Shown here: positions 25,407-34,642 of the stretch, piece by piece
How positions within the stretch are numbered: position 1 is the first letter of the stretch
How the letters are laid out: each line of letters opens with the position of its first letter
Assembly: GCA_937928545.1 (NCBI GenBank)
Contig: CALGJQ010000008.1
Span: 1 to 64,000, forward strand
Origin: an uncultured Verrucomicrobiales bacterium
Lineage (GTDB): Bacteria > Verrucomicrobiota > Verrucomicrobiia > Verrucomicrobiales > Akkermansiaceae
Direction of reading: 5' to 3'
Length of the DNA: 64,000 nucleotides
Notes under the pieces: generated by a model
What the model saw: the letters and a program-made list of their open reading frames with translations, nothing else
Told to the model about the DNA's origin: nothing
The model's database searches: none
Made by a program: the position numbers and the translations under genes

Positions 25407-26707
25407 CCCCAACCTCCTGGTCGATTTTTAAAGGCCGCTTTAACAGCATCCATCCCATTTTTCACCACGACTTCCAAGGGGGCTCCTGCATCAACCAATA
25501 CAGCTCGTTGACCTAGATTTGCAGCCACTTTTTCGTATGCATCCAACTGTCTCTCTAATTCCTCGAATGTCACCTCCTGCTTGCGTGCATGAATCACCTC
25601 AGGGTCACCAGTTAAAACAATGACCTTATCAGGTTTTGGGCAAAGCCTAAAGATAAGACGAGCTGGCCACAGACTCGCCCCATAACGATACCGGATAGGG
25701 TCCACCAACAAATCATTGTAGTATCGATCAGAGACCCAGACCTGAGCCTTAGCCCTCGCATGACGAGAGGCAAAGAGAAAACCCAACCACCAGTCTACCA
25801 TCAACATCACCAGTTTGGCGAACGAAGTCACTGAACCATGTGCCTTTTGTCCATGAGGATTAGAAACAACCCCAGCAGCGACCTCTTTTTTCTTACTAAA
25901 CACATTAGGACGCCAATGCATCAGTCTTACTCCGACTCTCATTGTCTTCAACTGCTCTTGAATCCCATTGATCACAGAGGATTTCCCACTCCCATCTGGA
26001 CCTAGAACAGCAACCCATGGAAAGGGTGGGAAAAGATGGTGTTTCAACTCGGTGAGCCAATGCCCGACCCAAGAAAACAAAGTTCGCAACGGGGTTTTGC
26101 GAACGCTATGCCAAAAAAGAACTCTCCTAAGGTTGGATGTAAAGCGAAGTGCTTCAGCTTCTTTCCCAACTCTTTGCCAAGCCATCAATTGTTCTCCCCA
26201 AGCTCTTCCAAATGCGCGTACTGCGCAGCGTCGTAATTCGCGCTCATCACTCCTCATGGCCTCACGCATCACGATCTGATAGCGAGAATTAAAGGTCCCC
26301 CCCCACAACATCCCCGTCATCCAGAGGATCCAAGCGTCATGCGCTAAACATGGTCTAGACACACCGTCACCACCAAGTTCCACTCTATCAAACAGCCGCT
26401 CCATTTGTAGGTAAGGCAGGCCATGCCAGACGAATCGAGGTAAAAAATCTACCTGTCCCCATGGGAAAAAACGTTGATGCACATACTGTCGCTTTAAAGT
26501 GAGCCAAGGCCTTCCTAAAATCTTCTCTACTTCAGATCCCGCCGACTCAACGCAATCTGCAGTCAGATCCCAATCGCTCAGCTCTCGACGCTCCAATCCA
26601 CAGATAATATGGCGAAGTAACAACGCCTTAGGTTCAGCATCCTCTCGGCACAAGCCCTCTAAAGCCTGATTTGCTTTATCTCTTTTCTCGCTGTCGACTT
26701 CACCCAT
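25403..26707 (-). CDS. Nucleotidyltransferase-like/thymidylate-kinase-like fusion protein
   Basis: This 434-residue protein joins two parts. The N-terminal half looks like a nucleotidyltransferase fold, with acidic residues in SDWDLTAD (Asp45, Asp47) and a third in WGQVDF (Asp87). The C-terminal part is a P-loop kinase like dTMP kinase: AVLGPDGSGKSSVINGI (Walker A about 236-244), VWVSDRYYNDLLVDP and VIVLTGDPEVIHARK. Proteins of this type occur in polysaccharide loci; their reaction is unknown. A paralogue of the N-terminal half alone is at 30909-31928. The ATG at 26707 has an AAGG site; it is preferred over the TTG at 26716. Confidence 0.8.
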   Translation of the reverse strand: MGEVDSEKRDKANQALEGLCREDAEPKALLLRHIICGLERRELSDWDLTADCVESAGSEVEKILGRPWLTLKRQYVHQRFFPWGQVDFLPRFVWHGLPYLQMERLFDRVELGGDGVSRPCLAHDAWILWMTGMLWGGTFNSRYQIVMREAMRSDERELRRCAVRAFGRAWGEQLMAWQRVGKEAEALRFTSNLRRVLFWHSVRKTPLRTLFSWVGHWLTELKHHLFPPFPWVAVLGPDGSGKSSVINGIQEQLKTMRVGVRLMHWRPNVFSKKKEVAAGVVSNPHGQKAHGSVTSFAKLVMLMVDWWLGFLFASRHARAKAQVWVSDRYYNDLLVDPIRYRYGASLWPARLIFRLCPKPDKVIVLTGDPEVIHARKQEVTFEELERQLDAYEKVAANLGQRAVLVDAGAPLEVVVKNGMDAVKAAFKNRPGGWG

Positions 26708-26719
26708 CGTATTCAACCT

Positions 26720-27982
26720 TCATTTCCCTTCCTCGTTTATCCCTTTACCGAGCACCTTCTGATAAAAAGAATAAAATTTCTCTGCTTTCCTCTCCCAAAT
26801 ATAGTGATTCAGAACTCGCTCTCGACTCGCAAAGCAAAGTCGCTCCCTTAGCTCAGGCTCTTTCGCCAGCCGCACCATCCCTTTCGCAAAACCCTCCACA
26901 GTTTCATCCAAGGGTCCCGGTTCCACTCGGATTGCAGTCTCATCCGTTGTCATATCGGCGACCCCTTGATGATTAATGCACAGCATTGCCTTTCCGTGTC
27001 CCATTCCCTCCAACACCACCGTCCCCGAGGTGTCTTTCACGCTACTAAAGACCATCGCATGCGACGTCTCGATCAACTCATGCAAATCATCCAATGGAAT
27101 TCTACGAAAGAAAGTCACTCGATCTCCCAAATCCAATTGTTCAGCTAACTCGTGTGCCGCCCCTTCCTCTTTACCTCTTCCCAACATCGTTAGACTCACT
27201 GCCCCCTCATTCCCCAATAAATCATTCGCACGCTTCACCGCCCTTATTGCGATCGACCAAGCCTTCCAAGGTTCAACCATCCCAATCCACACCAACTTCA
27301 GATCATGCCCCTCATGCTTGGGGAGTTCGCCCAAAGTCACACGCTCTTTCTCAGCCCCAATTTCAAGCATTCGCACGGTTTTTCTAGGGTATCGTTTCGC
27401 CAAGATCTCATTCGCCTCACTATTGGAACAGGCGATTAAGTCTGCCCTCCGAAAGGATAACCTTGCCCAAGGCAACAAATCCCAATGCCGGATCACGAAG
27501 GATCGGAAACGTTCCTTCCAAATCCGCTTTCCATAGAGCGCGATATAGTTCTCCGAAACAGTCGATGTTCCGCCAATCGGCCCCAAAACAACTGGTTTTG
27601 GAGAACGCCACCAAAGCCCAGGAAAAACAATCGAGCTATAGGTTAACTGGTGAATCAGGTCAAACTCACTCAAACGACGCCGATACTTCCACGCAACTCC
27701 CATCTTCCAAAGTGCAAAAAAGAGTTGCACAGGCAGCACTTTTTTCCGCTTCAGCCACAGCGCCCACTTCGGGGGGTCATAATACTCAAACTTTGGTCTC
27801 GGGACATGCCCCTCAGGGTCATTGAGCTCATACCACGCATCGATCACCTGCCTATGATTTACACGCGTGACCACAGTCAAATCCACATGAGCCGCTAAGG
27901 CATTACTCCAACCCCAACCGACCCCTGACTCTGAACCTTTTCCAGGTTCACACGCATACGCTGACACTAATACTCTCGCCAT
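26720..27982 (-). CDS. Glycosyltransferase family 4 (SAYACEP type)
   Basis: This 420-residue GT-B enzyme starts MARVLVSAYACEPGKGSESG and is a paralogue of the 23020-24276 protein. LKLVWIGMVEPWKAWSIAIR and the donor region DTSGTVVLEGMGHGKAMLCI are visible. In this copy the first Glu of the usual E-x7-E motif is replaced, so the donor pocket may differ. It lies 12 bases before the kinase-like fusion gene. Confidence 0.88.
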   Translation of the reverse strand: MARVLVSAYACEPGKGSESGVGWGWSNALAAHVDLTVVTRVNHRQVIDAWYELNDPEGHVPRPKFEYYDPPKWALWLKRKKVLPVQLFFALWKMGVAWKYRRRLSEFDLIHQLTYSSIVFPGLWWRSPKPVVLGPIGGTSTVSENYIALYGKRIWKERFRSFVIRHWDLLPWARLSFRRADLIACSNSEANEILAKRYPRKTVRMLEIGAEKERVTLGELPKHEGHDLKLVWIGMVEPWKAWSIAIRAVKRANDLLGNEGAVSLTMLGRGKEEGAAHELAEQLDLGDRVTFFRRIPLDDLHELIETSHAMVFSSVKDTSGTVVLEGMGHGKAMLCINHQGVADMTTDETAIRVEPGPLDETVEGFAKGMVRLAKEPELRERLCFASRERVLNHYIWERKAEKFYSFYQKVLGKGINEEGK

Positions 27983-28022
27983 TATTTCAAATTGTTTAAA
28001 AGCAAGCTACCAAGAATCGAGT

Positions 28023-28922
28023 TCATCGTGACTGAGCAAGTGCCGATTGTAATAAAGATTTATTTGGACTCCATCCCGAAACCTTGCGGAGTTTATCGAC
28101 AGATCCAACCGCGGAACGCACCTCCGAACGGAAGGCCGGATTCGCAGCTCTTACCACTTCGCCATTCTTACCAGAAGCCTGTATGTATACCTCCCCCAAC
28201 TCAGAGAGCATCACACCTACCCCAGAACAAATATTATAGATTCCAGCAGAAGCATCACAGCTCATCAAGGCAGCCAACGCATCGGAAAAATCATCGACAT
28301 CTATGAAGTCTCTTACCATTTCAGGATCATCCAAAACTAAGTTTTCGTGCTCCGTTAAACGAGAAACTTTTTCTCGAATCTTTTCGCTGATTAAAGAAGG
28401 CGGACTCTTTTTCCCCATAAGATTAAAAGGGCGCACTACGAAAATTTGCGCTCCCTTTTCTTCTATTAACTTTAATGCTAAATCAGTCTGTTGTTTTTTG
28501 GACTCACCGTAGCTGCTGGCAGGAACACATTCTGCATCCTCACCAAGCGGGTTTGTCGTGGATTTTCCATACTCGGCAGCCGAGCCCATCGTGATGAACT
28601 TCTTATGAAAATTTTCCTCCCTTGAGGCTAGCTGATCCCATAACTTTAGAACACCCATATTAATTGTTTTTAACTCATGTAGATCACATGAGGAATCTGC
28701 CGAGCCTACGAAATTGACCACCACGCTTGGATCGACCTCCCTAAGGACTGACTGAAAAAAACTTGGGTTAAAAACATCTCCCCTAAAATGGTTCTCAGAA
28801 AAGCAAGCATCGCTCAGGTTTCGAGAAACCGTGTAAACTGAATCAGAACGTTCATTCAGCATTCTCGAAAAATTCTGGCCCAAAAAACTATTTGAACCAA
28901 GCACCAGTATTTTCTCTCCCAT
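28023..28922 (-). CDS. NAD-dependent epimerase/dehydratase (nucleotide-sugar SDR)
   Basis: This 299-residue extended SDR protein has the Rossmann glycine motif LGSNSFLGQNF at its start and the catalytic pair in SSYGESKKQQT (Tyr-x3-Lys). It resembles 4-reductases or epimerases acting on NDP-sugars (RmlD/RMD type). It follows a sugar nucleotidyltransferase and a CapD-like dehydratase, so all three may make one activated sugar. Substrate is not determined. Confidence 0.87.
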   Translation of the reverse strand: MGEKILVLGSNSFLGQNFSRMLNERSDSVYTVSRNLSDACFSENHFRGDVFNPSFFQSVLREVDPSVVVNFVGSADSSCDLHELKTINMGVLKLWDQLASREENFHKKFITMGSAAEYGKSTTNPLGEDAECVPASSYGESKKQQTDLALKLIEEKGAQIFVVRPFNLMGKKSPPSLISEKIREKVSRLTEHENLVLDDPEMVRDFIDVDDFSDALAALMSCDASAGIYNICSGVGVMLSELGEVYIQASGKNGEVVRAANPAFRSEVRSAVGSVDKLRKVSGWSPNKSLLQSALAQSR

Positions 28923-28956
28923 TTTAATTTACAGTCTTTGTTCCTCGTTCTCACAA

Positions 28957-29649
28957 CTAAAACGACGCCTTATATTCCTCTTTTGCCTTTGAATAATCGT
29001 CAATTTGTCCAATATCTAGCCAATATTCCTTTATCAGCCACCGAGATATTGATTTTGATTTCCCTAAAAGCTTGTGAATGAGATCATCCATTCCGAAGTA
29101 GGTATCTCTTGGAATTTCAGAGAAAATTGCAGGCTTAAAGAAATAGATCCCTGCTAAAATTTCAAAAGTAAGTTCGGGTTTTTCCTCTACCCCCGTGACT
29201 AAATTATCCTCAGAGACCTCCACATTTCCAAAACGAAATGGATGGGTGATTATTTTTGTTCCGATTGTAAGATCTGACTTCTGCTTCATGCCGAACTCGT
29301 ACATCTCTGAAAAATTATTTTTTGTTAGAATGTCTCCATTCATCATAATAAATGGCTCATCAAGTTGTGACCTTAAAAGAGTCAAGGGACCACAGGTCCC
29401 GAGGCGCATCTCCTCTCTACTGTAAACCAATTTCACCCCATGCTTACTCCCATCACCTAAATAAGCCTCCACAAGTTCTGATTTATAATTTGTCGCCACA
29501 TAAATCTCATCAAAACCATGCTTAGCGAGATTTGAAATCTGCAACTCCATCAGCGACTGCTCGCCGATCGGCAAGAGGGGCTTTGGAATGACATCGGTGA
29601 AGGGGCGCAGGCGTGTCCCAAGGCCCCCTGCTAAAATTACGGCTTTCAT
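28957..29649 (-). CDS. Sugar-phosphate nucleotidyltransferase
   Basis: This 230-residue protein starts MKAVILAGGLGTRLRPFTDV, then IPKPLLPIGEQSLMEL, the signature of nucleotide-sugar pyrophosphorylases that couple an NTP to a sugar 1-phosphate. FIMMNGDIL is the metal-binding segment, and EEKPELTFEILAGIYFF fits the sugar pocket. The protein lacks any C-terminal beta-helix domain. The NTP and sugar used are not certain; neighbours suggest a deoxysugar. Confidence 0.92.
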   Translation of the reverse strand: MKAVILAGGLGTRLRPFTDVIPKPLLPIGEQSLMELQISNLAKHGFDEIYVATNYKSELVEAYLGDGSKHGVKLVYSREEMRLGTCGPLTLLRSQLDEPFIMMNGDILTKNNFSEMYEFGMKQKSDLTIGTKIITHPFRFGNVEVSEDNLVTGVEEKPELTFEILAGIYFFKPAIFSEIPRDTYFGMDDLIHKLLGKSKSISRWLIKEYWLDIGQIDDYSKAKEEYKASF

Positions 29650-29689
29650 GTTTTTTGGTATTAAATTTAAAATTTCTCGGGAAATGGGT

Positions 29690-30895
29690 CTACATCTTTT
29701 GATCTAGATTTCTACTACTCTGAACGTGATTGATCTCTGGCACCGCCTTTTTAACAATTGCGCTAATCTCCTCGATTGTCCAACGACCCGAATCCCGCAG
29801 CTCATCTAGCTCCTTTACTGCTGCCAACGTGATCTCAGCCCCATGGTCGATCGGTTTAGTGATCACCCCCATCGCCCCAAATCGGTCATCATCGGTTTCC
29901 TCTCCGGGATCCACAAACTCCTCAAATGGCTTTTCCCCGCTCGTATCTGCCGAAGAAAAATAACATGGCCACTTTGTCGACGAATCATTCAGCTTTCCAG
30001 CCATCTCTAGTGCCTCCGCCACTGAAGCACACTCATAAGGCTCATAGCCAGATTCCCGCAGAAAGACCTTCGCGATCTCAGAGAAAGTCAACATATCCCG
30101 GTCAGGGCGGAAGTCTGAGTAAGTGATCTCACGGTTTCTCCCCGCAAAGCAGCCTAGTAAGCAAAGCTGGCCCGCCTCTTGGTGGGAAATAAAATAACGC
30201 CTCACATCATCCGGCGCCGTAATGGGCTGACGCTTCTCAAGCCGTTGCTTAAAGCCATGCAATAAACTCCCATCGGAAAAAGCGACATTCGCAAAACGAG
30301 CACTCCCGAAAGGGATCTCATCCGCATGGGCCAAAAAGACCCGTTCCATAAAAGCCTTAGACCCTCCCATCAAATTTCCAGACCGCACCGCCTTATCAGA
30401 AGAGACCGCGAAAATCTTCTTAGGCACATGAGTCTCCTTGAGCCACTGGATCAAACGCGCATTAGAGAGCACATTCACCTCCAATAAACGCATCAAAGTG
30501 AAGGGATCACGCTCCGAACGTACATGCTTCAGCGCCGAGAAATTTAAAACATAATCGTAGTGATTTTCCTGCAACAGTCCCCGCATCTCCGCCGCTCCAT
30601 AATCCAGCGCAAAGGTCGCAAAATCATCCGGCAAAGCCCCTCCAGATGAGCGTAAATCTCGCACCACCTCAGCCAAATTATTCTCACTAATATCCACCAA
30701 ATGCAAAAGCCCCGGCTCATAAGCCACCAACTCCCGCACAAAAGAGCCCCCAATCGACCCCGCTGCTCCAATCACTAAGATCCGAACCCCTCCAATCTGC
30801 TTTCTAAGAAGGAGGCGGGAGGCTTCAAGATCATCTTTTAGAAATGATTCTGACCGTCCTAAAACAACTGCTACTAATCTTGCTTGTAAATTCAT
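29690..30895 (-). CDS. CapD/FlaA1-like NDP-sugar dehydratase or epimerase
   Basis: This 401-residue protein has the Rossmann motif VRILVIGAAGSIGGSFVREL, the family segment FSALKHVRSERDPFTLMRLL, then SSDKAVRSGNLMGGSKAFME. These fit the polysaccharide biosynthesis (CapD) family, whose members are inverting UDP-GlcNAc 4,6-dehydratases or related epimerases. The membrane domains of full CapD proteins are absent, as in the soluble FlaA1 group. The usual catalytic Tyr-x3-Lys appears altered to GGSK, so activity should be checked. Confidence 0.82.
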   Translation of the reverse strand: MNLQARLVAVVLGRSESFLKDDLEASRLLLRKQIGGVRILVIGAAGSIGGSFVRELVAYEPGLLHLVDISENNLAEVVRDLRSSGGALPDDFATFALDYGAAEMRGLLQENHYDYVLNFSALKHVRSERDPFTLMRLLEVNVLSNARLIQWLKETHVPKKIFAVSSDKAVRSGNLMGGSKAFMERVFLAHADEIPFGSARFANVAFSDGSLLHGFKQRLEKRQPITAPDDVRRYFISHQEAGQLCLLGCFAGRNREITYSDFRPDRDMLTFSEIAKVFLRESGYEPYECASVAEALEMAGKLNDSSTKWPCYFSSADTSGEKPFEEFVDPGEETDDDRFGAMGVITKPIDHGAEITLAAVKELDELRDSGRWTIEEISAIVKKAVPEINHVQSSRNLDQKM

Positions 30896-30908
30896 GACCG
30901 GATCTAAT

Positions 30909-31928
30909 TTATTGAATAACTAAGGGCAATTTTGTAAAGTTCCTCATAACTTTACACACATCTTCGGAAAATTTATCAAAGTGAAGATCTTTAACATCCA
31001 TGACGTGAAAGCTTGCCGATTGAATCTCAAAATTACTATTATGGGTGAGGAATATAAGTAATCCATTTCGAGCCATAAACGAGCTGTTTAAAAAACGGTG
31101 TTTCAATAGCTCAATTTTAGTGAGAACTGATATTGAATATTTTAATTGAATAACCTTGGCCCTAAATTCATTTTGTTCCAAAGATTTTAGAATGAAAGAC
31201 TTCAAATTTTTGTTACCAAATAGCTCCCTATTTCTCAAAATAAGAGCGGGAATTCCGGGCGAGACTCTTAATCTAAACTCTGAAAAAAAGAAGCTAACAT
31301 AACCAGAAAGAGATCTTTTCGGATGTTTAGTGAAATGGTGGCATTTTGTCAAATTCCTGAGGTCTCGCACATTCTTTTCAATCGCATCCCAATCGTGCTC
31401 CATCGACTTTTCGATTAGAAGCTTGCTTGCATTCTTTCCTAGCATGTGATGCAGAATTCTTTCAACCTCGGATTGTGTATTGCTAAATATCTCATGGATC
31501 TTGAAAACGTAGCGCTTCTTTACAAACCCTCCCCAAAGTACACTGTTTAGAAGCGAAACTATCGACTCGTCAGCATCAGATACCATTGGGAGGTTACCAA
31601 GATACCGTTTTCGAGATAATATTTGGTCTCCTTCAGCTAACGTTAATCCTCGCCAATAAATATTGTCAGTGAGATCAATATGACCCCACTCATAATAATA
31701 ACTTACCACATAGGAGCGCGCTGCTATTCTGAGCGGCACCCCAAGATGAGCAATAATTTGCTCTCCGCATTCAACCAAATCTTTGCAAATAATATCACAG
31801 TCACCTCCATCGAGGAAGTTTTGAATCACATCTTCATTTCTAATTACAGCCCAATTCTTAAGCGCAGAGAAAAGTCGGTCCAATTTCCTTGTGGGGATAA
31901 CTGGTCGTTTATCGCTTGCAGTATTCAT
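30909..31928 (-). CDS. Nucleotidyltransferase-like hypothetical protein
   Basis: This 339-residue protein has no recognised name. Its first 110 residues align by eye with the N-terminal half of the 434-residue protein at 25403-26707: WAVIRNEDVIQNFLDGGDCD (Asp43, Asp45) and YEWGHIDLTDNIYWRG (Asp85), with the same 40-residue spacing between the second and third acidic residues. That pattern suggests a nucleotidyltransferase fold. The C-terminal part lacks a P-loop. The start at 31928 forms an ATGA overlap with the preceding glycosyltransferase; the frame extends to 31976 but would then overlap by 52 bases. The gene is AT-rich relative to most of the locus. Confidence 0.75.
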   Translation of the reverse strand: MNTASDKRPVIPTRKLDRLFSALKNWAVIRNEDVIQNFLDGGDCDIICKDLVECGEQIIAHLGVPLRIAARSYVVSYYYEWGHIDLTDNIYWRGLTLAEGDQILSRKRYLGNLPMVSDADESIVSLLNSVLWGGFVKKRYVFKIHEIFSNTQSEVERILHHMLGKNASKLLIEKSMEHDWDAIEKNVRDLRNLTKCHHFTKHPKRSLSGYVSFFFSEFRLRVSPGIPALILRNRELFGNKNLKSFILKSLEQNEFRAKVIQLKYSISVLTKIELLKHRFLNSSFMARNGLLIFLTHNSNFEIQSASFHVMDVKDLHFDKFSEDVCKVMRNFTKLPLVIQ

Positions 31929-33019
31929 TCCGGAAGATTCATATTCTTGAAAAGAGAATTCCCTATTCGATCCCAATCTAATCTTTCTTCTACAAGTTGG
32001 AACGCCCCCTTTGATTTTCTTTTGATTTCTTCACTGCTAAGACTCAAGATTTGATTCATCTGCTCTACCAGAGTTTCTGATTCCACCAACCAACCAGCAT
32101 CATATTCTACTATGAGATCTCCCATATTAGTCTCTGGAGTTACCACTACAGGCACCCCTTTTTGCAGAGCTTCAATGATCGAAAAAGGCATTCCTTCCCA
32201 ACGACTTGTGTGAACAAACAAATCAGCTTTCAACATTATGAGTTCCTTATCCGCACCAAAAAGAGCGCCGTGAAGAACAATACGATCATTAAGATTCAAC
32301 CTCTTAATCAGTTCATAAAGTTCATCTTCCTCTTCCGGTAGCCCTGCCCCTACAATGTCAAGAGTCCAAGCTAGGGTGCTATTTAAATTTGCTAGGCAAG
32401 AAATCAGTAAATCTAATCCCTTATGAACAATCGACAAACGACCCACGAAAACAAGACGAATGGCCATTTCTTTTGTTAAATTATTTTTTTCTAGGGATTT
32501 TTTGGAAGGAATACATCCATTCGGCGCTATTCTCGTGACCGCAGTTGGAGCAATTGCCAATATTTGATCTACTTCGTTTTTTGATAGCGCATGAACAAAG
32601 TTAGCAGTTCTTAGCATTTTCTTCTCAAACAGAAGGATCGCAATTTTTTTGAGGTAAGGTCTTTTGTAAGCTAGCTGTCCCGGCGAATATCCTCCATTAG
32701 GAGTTATTATAAACGGGCAGTTAAAAAGAGCGACCGCTGCCCAATTATACGTTGTAAATACTGAATGAAGGGAGATTAAATCGAACTCATTACGCAGAAG
32801 ATAAAAAGCTCTCAGCCATTTTCCTTTTTTCTTCAGAAGGATTATTTTTGAAATCCCAATATTTTCACAATCTTTAATGCCATTGTCATCCATTTCATCA
32901 AATGTTATCAAAGTGACTTGATAGCCCAGTCGGATAAATTGCGAAATATGGCCTACGATCGTACGATCAACCCCATTGGCGCTTGCCTCTCTATATCGTC
33001 CGATTACCGCAATTTTCAT
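31925..33019 (-). CDS. Glycosyltransferase family 4
   Basis: This 364-residue GT-B enzyme starts MKIAVIGRYREASANGVDRT and contains RLVFVGRLSIVHKGLDLLIS and the donor motif RWEGMPFSIIEALQKGVPVV. FIITPNGGYSPGQLAYKRPY is a conserved acceptor-side loop. It is followed by the nucleotidyltransferase-like gene with a 4-base overlap. Together with its neighbours it is richer in A and T than the flanking EPS genes. Confidence 0.92.
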   Translation of the reverse strand: MKIAVIGRYREASANGVDRTIVGHISQFIRLGYQVTLITFDEMDDNGIKDCENIGISKIILLKKKGKWLRAFYLLRNEFDLISLHSVFTTYNWAAVALFNCPFIITPNGGYSPGQLAYKRPYLKKIAILLFEKKMLRTANFVHALSKNEVDQILAIAPTAVTRIAPNGCIPSKKSLEKNNLTKEMAIRLVFVGRLSIVHKGLDLLISCLANLNSTLAWTLDIVGAGLPEEEDELYELIKRLNLNDRIVLHGALFGADKELIMLKADLFVHTSRWEGMPFSIIEALQKGVPVVVTPETNMGDLIVEYDAGWLVESETLVEQMNQILSLSSEEIKRKSKGAFQLVEERLDWDRIGNSLFKNMNLPE

Positions 33020-33122
33020 AACTTTTTTCTATTAAATTTTAAGATGATTGAACATGTAGTATTTTTACTTGCGAGCTGTTTAAGGGAAGGGTTTCATTAG
33101 ATTTTTCTTATTTAAGGACAAG

Positions 33123-34634
33123 CTAAATCTTCTGGTTTTCGTAATCGAGCAATCTCGCTCTCAAAATGCCTACGCCTAATGCTGTGATGATAGGAATAAA
33201 CTGCCCGCCAAGAATTTGATAGATGAGAATAAACGGAAGATAGACAGTGATTGCCCCACAAAGAGCTTTTTCCAGCGGAAGATCGGAAGGGAAATTTCGA
33301 TATAGACGCACGTAAAAAATTATTATTGAAATGAATGCTAAAAAATAGAGTATCGCTCCTAGTAGTCCATATTGTAGTAGCAAGTCAGAAAGAAGGTTGT
33401 GGGTTCGCCCTGATCTCATTGCATTCATTACAAAACCCTCATTACCGAACTTCTGACTAATATAAAGCGCTTCCTCACCGGTAATTGAGAAAACAGATCG
33501 CCCAGTTAAAAAGATGCGCGGATCATTTTTCCATATTTCAATAGCTTCGTGATAAGCAGCGTCTCGAACCCTTTGGGAGCCTGAAATTCCTCGAAAAGAA
33601 TCTCCTTTTTCAATCATCACGTATTGCAGTGACCTTGCGATATAGGTTGGCGCCTTATTATTAATCACGTCCGAAAACAGATTCGCGAGAGTAATCCCTA
33701 ACACAGCAACCATTCCAGCAGCAATCACAAGCCCAACTCTCTTTCTAATTAGTGCAACTAACCCTATCAAAAATAGGGTGAATGGTAAGGTTACTCGTCC
33801 TCCAGAAAAAATGGCGCCCACCAAGAGCGAAGCTACAACGAGAAGTAGAAATATTTTCATCGACATGCTGCTACGTCTCAACATTATTGGAGTAGAGAGC
33901 ATCATTGCGAGAATCACGCCTCCAATCGGACAGAGTTCTCGAAGGGTAAAAATTCCAGCCTGCATATTGATGACAGGTATATGGAGGAAGTAGCTATCTA
34001 GTGCTCTTGAAGAGAGCCCGTCTGCGGCTTGAAAACCCTGCAAGAACAAACTCCCTCTCGCGACAGTATTCACTAATACCGCCAGTCCAAGGATTACGAT
34101 AAAACGAGACGCCCATTTCTCACCCAAACGAAATGCATAAGGCCCTTTCACCAACCAGAAAAAACCTACCATTGTCGCAAAAGCTTCGAAGTATGCCTTT
34201 GAAGATGTCTTAAGAGAGTAGTCAGGCTGTGAATAGGGGAAGGTGAGATTATAGGTGAAGTGGCATACACCATAAAGAAGAAAAGCTCCTACAAAGAAAG
34301 CGGCAATGTTCCCGCCTGACCGATTGATAATCCGACTTTGAGGTGCTAAGCTTCGGTTTACTACGCTGATTATCGAGGCCAACACCAACATCATAATAAA
34401 GAGATGCTTTGCATCGAAAACAAAACCATGAACAAAAACAAAACCAGAGAAAGCGAGTAAAGCCGTAAGCCACCAAACATTTTTCCACCCGTGGACAACG
34501 AAGTAAACAACGATCGCGATGACCGCATAGACCGTTAAGCTTTCATAATCGCCAGCCGCAACGTTAGACCCCAGAACGAGAGCAAAAATAAAAGCTATTG
34601 CAAGAAAGCTAATCGTAAGAATTTTTCGATTCAT
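33123..34634 (-). CDS. O-antigen polymerase-like membrane protein (Wzy candidate)
   Basis: This 503-residue protein has about 12 hydrophobic segments and a large loop containing GISGSQRVRDAAYHEAIEIW and MRSGRTHNLLSDLLLQYGLL, the layout and His-containing loop typical of O-antigen ligase/polymerase proteins. It probably joins repeat units on the periplasmic side after flipping. The 103 bases after its stop, before the next gene, hold nothing I recognise. The locus thus has two Wzy/WaaL-like proteins, this one and the TPR-bearing one at 5348-7579; which one polymerises is not clear. Confidence 0.85.
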   Translation of the reverse strand: MNRKILTISFLAIAFIFALVLGSNVAAGDYESLTVYAVIAIVVYFVVHGWKNVWWLTALLAFSGFVFVHGFVFDAKHLFIMMLVLASIISVVNRSLAPQSRIINRSGGNIAAFFVGAFLLYGVCHFTYNLTFPYSQPDYSLKTSSKAYFEAFATMVGFFWLVKGPYAFRLGEKWASRFIVILGLAVLVNTVARGSLFLQGFQAADGLSSRALDSYFLHIPVINMQAGIFTLRELCPIGGVILAMMLSTPIMLRRSSMSMKIFLLLVVASLLVGAIFSGGRVTLPFTLFLIGLVALIRKRVGLVIAAGMVAVLGITLANLFSDVINNKAPTYIARSLQYVMIEKGDSFRGISGSQRVRDAAYHEAIEIWKNDPRIFLTGRSVFSITGEEALYISQKFGNEGFVMNAMRSGRTHNLLSDLLLQYGLLGAILYFLAFISIIIFYVRLYRNFPSDLPLEKALCGAITVYLPFILIYQILGGQFIPIITALGVGILRARLLDYENQKI

Positions 34635-34642
34635 TTTAGCTT

